Under the pieces are notes generated by a model. It ran no database searches, was not told the origin of the DNA, and saw only the letters and a program-made list of their open reading frames with translations. From assembly GCF_003260995.1 (NCBI RefSeq), contig NZ_CP030040.1:1719620-1783619 (forward strand): 64,000 nt of DNA, written 5' to 3'. The translations under genes and the position numbers were made by a program. The stretch is from Acetobacterium sp. KB-1 (GTDB lineage Bacteria > Bacillota > Clostridia > Eubacteriales > Eubacteriaceae). Positions 41,604-49,800 of the stretch are shown here, piece after piece. The first letter of the stretch is position 1; every line of letters starts with the position of its first letter.

Positions 41604-42440
41604 ATGAAAAGTAAATTTACTGTCAGCTCTTTTTTACAAGCCAAAGCAAATCAGGAAAAAATCACGATGCTAACGGCCTATGATTATTCAATGGCCAAAA
41701 TCGTCAACGATGCCGGCATTGATGCGATTCTGGTGGGCGATTCTCTGGGCATGGTGGTTCAGGGCTATGAATCGACCCTGGAAGTGACCATGAACGACAT
41801 GGTGTACCATTGCAAAGCCGTTGCCCGGGGTGCCGAAAACGCCCTGATTGTCGGCGATATGCCCTTTTTATCCTATCACATTTCGGTTGAAGACGCCGTT
41901 CGCAATGCCGGCCGGTTGATTCAGGAAGGTAAGGCTCACGCCGTCAAACTTGAAGGCGGTATCGATCAGGTTGACAATGTCAAGGCCATTGTTAAGGCTC
42001 AGATTCCGGTCATGGGACACATCGGTCTGACGCCCCAGTCAGTTAACATGTTCGGCGGATTTAAGGTTCAGGGCAAGGATATTACAAAGGCTCAAAAAGT
42101 CATTGATGATGCTCTGGCACTGGAAGCAGCGGGCGTTTTTGCGATTGTCCTGGAAGGGATTCCGGAAAAATTGGCGTCCCTGATTACTAAAAAAATATCC
42201 GTTCCCACGATCGGCATCGGTGCCGGTCGCTACTGCGACGGTCAAGTGCTGGTAATTCATGATCTACTGGGGATGTACTCTGGTCAATCGCCGAAGTTTT
42301 CCAAGCGCTATGCGGCACTGAATGCGACCATTCAAGAGGCTGTCAAGAGCTATGTCACCGAGGTAAAGACGACTCAGTTCCCGGAAGCAAAGCATACCTT
42401 CACTATTGATGATGACATCATCAATGAATTGCAGCAATAA
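41604..42440 (+). CDS. panB: 3-methyl-2-oxobutanoate hydroxymethyltransferase
   Basis: The 278-residue enzyme forms ketopantoate from 2-oxoisovalerate and methylene-tetrahydrofolate. Motifs: [38 protein letters not shown] (metal Asp), [47 protein letters not shown], and [20 protein letters not shown] with LGM. AAGGAAG precedes the ATG. Confidence 0.97.
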   Translation: MKSKFTVSSFLQAKANQEKITMLTAYDYSMAKIVNDAGIDAILVGDSLGMVVQGYESTLEVTMNDMVYHCKAVARGAENALIVGDMPFLSYHISVEDAVRNAGRLIQEGKAHAVKLEGGIDQVDNVKAIVKAQIPVMGHIGLTPQSVNMFGGFKVQGKDITKAQKVIDDALALEAAGVFAIVLEGIPEKLASLITKKISVPTIGIGAGRYCDGQVLVIHDLLGMYSGQSPKFSKRYAALNATIQEAVKSYVTEVKTTQFPEAKHTFTIDDDIINELQQ

Positions 42441-42443
42441 ACC

Positions 42444-43286
42444 ATGAAGATTGCCAAAACAATAACGGAACTAAAGACTTATCTTGAAGCTATTGGTGGC
42501 GATAAAACGATCGGTTTTGTCCCGACCATGGGCTATCTTCACGACGGCCATCTTTCGCTAATCAAAGCCGCGCATGCACATAATGACGTAACTGTCTTGA
42601 GTATCTTTGTCAACCCCACCCAGTTTGCCCCGGGCGAAGATCTGGATGCCTACCCCCGCGATTTTTTAAGAGATTCCCGTCTTGCCGAAGCCGCCGGAAC
42701 CGATCTATTGTTTTTTCCTGATCCGGCCGAGATCTACCCGGCGGGCGCTTCCACCTTTGTGGAAGTCGAGGGTGAGATCACCAAAAAACTCTGCGGTCAG
42801 TCCCGACCGACTCATTTTAAAGGCGTGACGACCGTGGTGACGATCCTTTTTAACCTCATCAACCCCAACATCGCTTACTTTGGCCAGAAGGATGCCCAAC
42901 AGGTGGCAGTGATAAAAAAAATGGTTCGGGATTTACATCTGCCTGTCCAGATTGCGGTCTGTCCGATTGTCCGTGAAGCGGATGGTTTGGCGATGAGTTC
43001 CCGAAATGTGCTGCTACATCCGGAGGAACGAAAACAGGCTCTGGTTCTCAGTCAATCGCTGGCTGCGGCTAAGGCCCTTTATCAAGCTGGCGAACGCTCA
43101 GTCAAAGTTTTAACCGCAGTTATTGTCAACCACATCAATTCGATGCCCCTTACTCATATTGATTATGTTGAAATCCTGGACTTTGAAACCCTGGCAAACA
43201 TTGAGACCATCACATCACCAACCCTGGCAGCCGTGGCGGTTCGCTTTGAGAAAACCCGGCTGCTTGATAATATCATTTTAGATTAA
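42444..43286 (+). CDS. panC: Pantoate-beta-alanine ligase (pantothenate synthetase)
   Basis: The 280-residue enzyme joins pantoate and beta-alanine with ATP. Motifs: GFVPTMGYLHDGHLSLIKAA (HxGH-type nucleotide site), FVNPTQFAPGEDLDAYPRD, LCGQSRPTHFKGVTTVVTIL, YFGQKDAQQVAVIKKM and GLAMSSRNVLL (KMSKS-like). It starts four bases after the panB stop with no strong site, so coupled translation is likely. Confidence 0.97.
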   Translation: MKIAKTITELKTYLEAIGGDKTIGFVPTMGYLHDGHLSLIKAAHAHNDVTVLSIFVNPTQFAPGEDLDAYPRDFLRDSRLAEAAGTDLLFFPDPAEIYPAGASTFVEVEGEITKKLCGQSRPTHFKGVTTVVTILFNLINPNIAYFGQKDAQQVAVIKKMVRDLHLPVQIAVCPIVREADGLAMSSRNVLLHPEERKQALVLSQSLAAAKALYQAGERSVKVLTAVIVNHINSMPLTHIDYVEILDFETLANIETITSPTLAAVAVRFEKTRLLDNIILD

Positions 43287-43296
43287 GAGGTAATTT

Positions 43297-43680
43297 ATGT
43301 ATATCACCCTATTTAAGTCAAAACTCCATCGGGCAACAGTCACTGAGGCTGACCTCAATTATGTCGGTAGCATCACCATCGATGCAAAGCTGCTGGAACA
43401 GGCCGATATTCTTCCCGGTGAAAAGGTTCAGGTGGTCAATGTCAATAACGGTGAACGCTTTGAAACCTATACAATTGTGGGTAAACGGAGCAGCGGTATT
43501 ATTTGTGTCAATGGCGCTGCGGCGCGACTGGTTCATAAGGGCGATAAGGTGATCATCATCGCCTATGCGATGATGGACCGGAAAGAAGCGCTCAACTTTA
43601 AACCTCGGGTTCTAATTCTGGATGATGACAATCATGTGACCGCACTTAAGGATCATGAGGTTCATGGCCAGAGTCATTAG
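43297..43680 (+). CDS. panD: Aspartate 1-decarboxylase precursor
   Basis: The 127-residue pyruvoyl enzyme makes beta-alanine. The self-cleavage site is in NYVGSITID, where Gly24-Ser25 is cut and Ser becomes the pyruvoyl group. Other typical blocks are [45 protein letters not shown] precedes the ATG. Last gene of the pantothenate operon. Confidence 0.97.
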   Translation: MYITLFKSKLHRATVTEADLNYVGSITIDAKLLEQADILPGEKVQVVNVNNGERFETYTIVGKRSSGIICVNGAAARLVHKGDKVIIIAYAMMDRKEALNFKPRVLILDDDNHVTALKDHEVHGQSH

Positions 43681-43710
43681 TTCTCAAACATTCATTCTTA
43701 ATAAAGTTTC

Positions 43711-43754
43711 GACAACAAAGCCAGGTATGATTAATCATACCTGGCTTTGTTGTC
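43711..43754. terminator. Perfect 44-bp palindrome after the pan operon
   Basis: Two 22-base arms meet without a spacer, starting GACAACAAAGCCAGGTATGA, with the centre at 43732/43733. It lies 30 bases after the panD stop. No T tract follows directly, but CTTTTTTT occurs about 16 bases later (43769-43777). It may end both converging transcripts. Its right end leads into GTCGGTACTGGGTTATCTTT, which is shared with the 38.3-kb element flank. Confidence 0.6.
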
Positions 43755-43838
43755 GGTACTGGGTTATCTTTTTTTGACAGTCTGAGCGAGCTATTATTTT
43801 TCATACCTCGCTTTAAGTTTATTCCGTAACGCCGGAGT

Positions 43839-46800
43839 TTATAATCCCATTAACACGTCAACCTCATGATTTATTTTATCATTGACCAGGTTGATAACAT
43901 TTCTGGTAGAGACGATTCCATCTACTGAGATGATTTTAACGCCTTTATTGACCGCATCTGGATTTTTTACGTTTATGTGATAGTTTGTTTCCTGGTAGCG
44001 ATAGCAAATTTGATATTCTTTCAATGTTCTGGGAATACAAGGGTCCATAACAATGGTCTCACCATTTTTCTGGAAACCCAGAATGTATTCAAGACCCGCC
44101 CGATACATCCAACCGGCCGCACCGGTATACCAGGTCCAACCGCCTCGACCGGTATGTGGATAAGTGGAATAGACATCGGCTGCCACCACGTAGGGCTCTA
44201 CCTTATAACGGGTATAGTCCCGCATGTTGGTGGTGTGATTAATCGGGTTAATCAGTTCAAACAGCTCCCAGGCTTTATCGCCATCGCCCAGTTTGGCAAA
44301 GGCAATGATGGCCCAGGCCGCTGCATGAGTGTATTGTCCGCCATTTTCACGAACTCCCGGAATATAGCCCTTGATGTATCCGGGTTCCAGTTCAGACTGA
44401 TCAAAAGGCGGTGTCAGCAGCTTAATCAGGCCGTCTTCACGGCTAACCAGGTAATCATCCAGTGACTTCATCGCAGTAAGGGACCGTCCGGCTTCTCCGG
44501 CTCCGGAAATAACCGACCAGCTTTGAGCAATGGAGTCGATTTTACACTCACTGTTCCCAGCCGACCCCAATACATCGCCATTGTCGAAATAAGCCCGGCG
44601 ATACCAGCTCCCATCCCAGGCTGTTTTTTCAATGGCCGCCATCATTTTCTCTTTAACACTTTCATATTTTTGGGCCAGTTCCAGGTCGCCCTTTTCTTTA
44701 CAAATAGGCATAAACAGGTCCAGATTGGCAATCAGGAACCAGCCTAACCAGACACTTTCACCTTGGCCCTTATTACCAACGGTGTTCATTCCGTCATTCC
44801 AGTCCCCGGAGCCCATCAGCGGCAGTCCATGTTCTCCAAATTTCAGGGAAATTTCAAGGGCCCGCAGACAATGTTCATACAAAGAAGCTGTGGTTTTAAT
44901 TTTCCAGGGAACACCGCATTTTTCATCTTCAAATTCACCTAGTTCCGGCTCTTCGATAAAATTCACATCTTCTTCTAAAATTTGGTGATCGCCGGTGATG
45001 CGGATGTACTCGGCGGTGACATAAGGCAGCCATAATCGATCATCCGAAAAATGGGTCCGGGTTCCCAAACCCAGGGGCTCATGCCACCAATGCTGAACAT
45101 CGCCCTGAACGTACTGATGACTGGCATGGAGCAGGATTTGAGCCCGGGTAATTTCCGGCCATAAATTAGCAATGGATAAGGCATCCTGGAGTTGATCTCT
45201 AAACCCGAATGCGCCACCAGCCTGATAAAACCCTGATCTTCCCCACAATCGGCAGGAAATAACCTGATACTGAAGCCATCCATCCAACATCAGATTGATC
45301 GAAGCTATTGGTGTTTCCACCTTTATTATTCCTAACTTGCTTTTCCAGAAACCGATGACTTCGTTTAGCGCCTCCTGAACATTTCGCAACTCACGATACT
45401 TCTGGCTCAGTACCTCTACCTCACTTTGATTGTTTCCGATTCCCATCAGGAAGGCAACATCCTTCCGCTCATTAGGTCCCAGGGTAATTTTCACCTGAAT
45501 GGCCCCGCAGGGATCAAAGCCGGCACCTAAAACCCCGTCAAGACTTATATTGGCCAGACCTTCTGGTCGGGACATATTCCCATTACCCAAAAAGGCTTTA
45601 CGATCACTGGTCACCGATCGTTTAGCGATTGATGCATCAAGCAACAGTACTTCGCCCGGAAAGCTTTCATTATAGGGATTTCTTATTAATAGGGCGCCGG
45701 AATTATCCTGCTCGGTATTGATGTGCAGGGCTGTCGCCTGATCACTGACTCCCAGTACGGGCCTGATATAGTAAGTCAGGGTTATATGTCGTTCCTGATT
45801 CGATTCATTTTTTAAATTAATCAGACTTATTTTTACCGCATCTGTTGTTGGAACAAACTGAATCATCCGTTGTTTGATACCATGACTGGCGTGTTCAACA
45901 TTAGTATAGCCAAAGCCATGCTTAATGGTATAATCTTCCGCTTCCCGAATCGGTAGTGGGGTGATGGTCCAGATTTCTCCAGTGTCGCCATCGCCCAGAT
46001 AAACCACTTCTCCCGGGGGATCGGAGACAACATCATTTGACCAGGGGGTGAGTTTGTTTTCCCGGCTGTTTTGATACCAGGCATAACCGGAGCCAGATTC
46101 AGAAACCATAAAGCCAAAGCTTTGGTTAGCGATCACATTCACCCACGGTGCCGGGGTATTTTCACCATTTTTCAGATGGATGATATACTCACTGCCGTCC
46201 TTTTTAAAGCCGCCAATGCCATTATTATATAAACGTTCCGGTTCATCAGTTTGTGACACCGAGTAATTAATCGGCTTGCTGCTTGCCACGATTTTTTCAG
46301 GAATCAGTTTAGCCGCGACGGATTGATAAACGCATTCAATTTGTTCCCGGAGCGTTCCCATACCGCCTTTTAAAATAACCCGGGCAACAGCATAGAGCAG
46401 AGGTATGTCGGTCGCTGCTATTTTATTTTTTTCCAGAATAAAGAGATCCTCACTAGTTTTTAGCATTTCGTGGGTTTGTTTGGATAAGACCATGTCAGAA
46501 ATCAGGGCATATAAGGGCAGTGAGTAAGAGTATTCCTCTTCACTTAAGATCACCAGATCCACATTTAAGCCCATCAGACGCCAGTATTCATGCGCCTTTA
46601 AAACTTCAACCAATAACTTGACCTGGTCGATGTTAGATAAATCGATCACTACAATGGGATTGTCTCCGGAAATGCCATATTTCCACAAGGCCGACTGACC
46701 CTGGGTATTTTTAAGGATTATTTCCTGATTCATCATCTTTGTCGGGCTTAAAAAAACAAGATGAGAGATCATATCCTGATAAAGTTCGGACTCGTCAGTA

Positions 46801-49800
46801 TCTAAATTGAGATATCGGGTTTCCACCTGACTCCTTGTTAAGGCCAATTTGAAAGCACCTTCGATCGCACTGGGAGTATGATATTTATCAATCAGGTTAA
46901 GAATCGATTCTTTGCTTTCACAAAAGGCCGTGACAAACGAAAATGAGGCGGTTTTTCCGGCCTCGATGGTCACCTTGATCCGGGTACTCATGACCGGATC
47001 GAGCACCGGTCCACTGGTGCTCGACAGAGGTCTGTCCTGATTGATGACCACCGGATTTTGGGAGTTGTTGCCCCGGCCGATAAACTGCATCCGATCAGTC
47101 TCGTACTGGATCTCGCCCTCTAGATTACTGTTGGTCACAATGGCATTGGCCAGCCACACGCTTTTATCACTGTCTGATCGGGGCCGTCGGGTGGCAATGA
47201 GGCATTTTCTATGATGCTCTATTTCTGTTTTAATAAAGAGATTACCAAAAGCCGGGTGGGCAATATCTCCGGCCTGGGTTGCCATAACCAGTTCAAAATA
47301 GCTGGTCAATTCCAGGGTACAGGCTTTTTTGCCGTTATTTTTCAGGGTGATTCGTCTGATTTCGACGTTATCACCAGAGGCTACAACCACCTCAGTTTTC
47401 GTCTCAATATCACCATCAGTACGCTTGAAGGTGGCTTTATCGGCAGTAAAAACGACCTCATATTGATCAGGCTTTTGATTAAGCGGGCCATAGGCCGCCG
47501 ACCAGACGGCTTTACTCTCGACATTTTTTAAATAGAAAAACGTGCCATATTGATCCAGGGTGCTGTCTTCGCGCCATCTTGTTACCGCTGCCATTTTGCT
47601 TTTACTATAACCAGTTCCCCGCTCGGTAATCATCACCGAATAATTGCCGTTAGAAAGAATATGGGCTTTGGGTAGAATGGTATTTGGTTTTGTAAAGCGT
47701 CGCACGGCACTTATCTCTTTGGCGATCTTGCCCTTGTAGGGCACCAGTTTTTCCTTTGTTCCCTTGGTAAAGATCAGATCAGAAGAGACTTTTTCCTGAA
47801 GCAGCAATCTGGCGGCATGGATTTCCGGGTCATTATGAAAACGGGTTTGCATGATATTGTGATTGACGCAATTGTTGAGTGCCATTAAACTCATTCCCTG
47901 ATGGTGAGCCATAAAACTTTTTACTAATGCCCGCTTTGTTTCAAAACCCAGTCGTTCCGGGGTATAATCAGCAGCTTCATAAAAACCATAGGGTCCTTCC
48001 AGACCATCGGCCTTTAGCCTTCTAATATTTTTAATTGCTGCTTCCGGGTTAACCATCAATGCCAGGAAAGTGGCATAGGGCGCAGTCACAGCATCATCAA
48101 TTAAGCCCCGTTTAAGCCCCAACCAGGGAACTCCGATGGCCTTGTATTTATAATCGTGGTGTTTATCCATCGCATGGTAGCCGGATTCGGATGTGCCCCA
48201 AGGCATTTCCCGCTGATCGCCGTATTTCATCTGACTTTTTATTACAAAAGAATAGGTTTCGTCCAGCAAGGTGTTCTGATAGCTTTTCATAATCAAAAGG
48301 GGCATTAAATATTCAAACATGGTGCCTGTCCAGGAAATCAAGCCTTTGTAATGGTCCACATTCGTTAGTGCCCGTCCCAGTTTAAACCAGTGTGAGGCCG
48401 GAATCTTGCCTTTGGCAATACAGATATAGCTGGTTTGACGGGCCTCTGAGGCCAACAGGTCATAAAATGAATTGGTCAGCTTATTGTCTTCCAGATTAAA
48501 CCCGATACTGAACAATTCCTTTTTCTTGTCATACAGTGGTAGAAATTCCATCGCATCGACGAGAGCATCGATCCGTCTGAGTAAGTTGGTATACTGATCC
48601 ACAAAGTCCTGACTTGCTGTCGCAGCAGCACTGAGGGCGATCTTTGTTTCTTCCAGCCAGGCTAGTTCCTCACGGTAATCGTCCTGGTCCCATTTTTTAA
48701 CAGCTTCTAGCAAGCGGTTGACCATGGCAACGGTTTGCTGATGATGCTTTGGCAAATCAATCAGGTCGGCATTATCGGTTAAGCGGATTTTGAAATTTTT
48801 AAGATCCTCAAACACCGCATCACTTGCTGCTTCTTTTTTGGCCGCAGCCATATCCATCAAACGCTCCGGCATTTTATTAAGCAACCCGATGCCCGGCAGG
48901 AAGGTTGTCATTTCGGTGTTGAACAGGGTGATCATCGCAACGATTTTTGTTTTCCAGACACCTTCATCCAGTTCTGCCATGGCGTCGGCCTTGATCAGGG
49001 TCTCTAGCGTATGATGCCATTTTTTTAAATCCACCGCTGTCTCTACGTTGTCTCTCATAGGGATTTTCCCATCGACAGCATAATCGGTTTTTCCAACGCA
49101 ATGAAGGGTATCCCGGATTCCACTTAAAAACCGTGAATCAATCAGAGGACTTTTAAGGTAGTCCAAAAGCCCCTGTTTCAGGGTAACCAGGTAACAAAGA
49201 AAATTTCCGCTATCGACCGTTGAAATATAGGCCGGACGCAGGGGTTTTAGGGTTAGGGTATCATACCAGTTAAGTAAATGACCCTGCCATTTTTCCAGCC
49301 CTTCAATGGTATCAACGGTTTTATCAATCAGCGCCATCATTTGCCCGGTTCCGATATAGCCAAAGTCTCTGGCTGTCAGTGGTGCCAGCAGACCCAGACC
49401 AATGTTGGTCGGTGATGTTCGCTGGGCAATACCTCTAGGTGGGTCAGCCTGATAATTGTCAGGAATCAGATAATGACTTTTAGCATTCGAGAAATCCTCA
49501 AAATAGCGCCAGGTTTTGCGGGTGATCCGGCCCAGTTCAGAAGACTCAGGCTCCGACAGTGTAAGCACCTTTTGCTGGTGATCCCTACTGATAAACCAGG
49601 CTATAACAGGACTGACAACCCAAATGGCAAAGAAAAACAGACTAAGCAGCAGTGCTTCCGGTTTAAAAAAGAGGGCCAGAATGACAGGTATCGGTGCCTG
49701 TAGCAGCGCCGCCTTCATGGTAAAAACATAACTGATCAGTGAATTTTTCTGAAATTTTTCGGTATCATCAGCCGTTACCCATTCCAGCAGGTTTTTTCGG

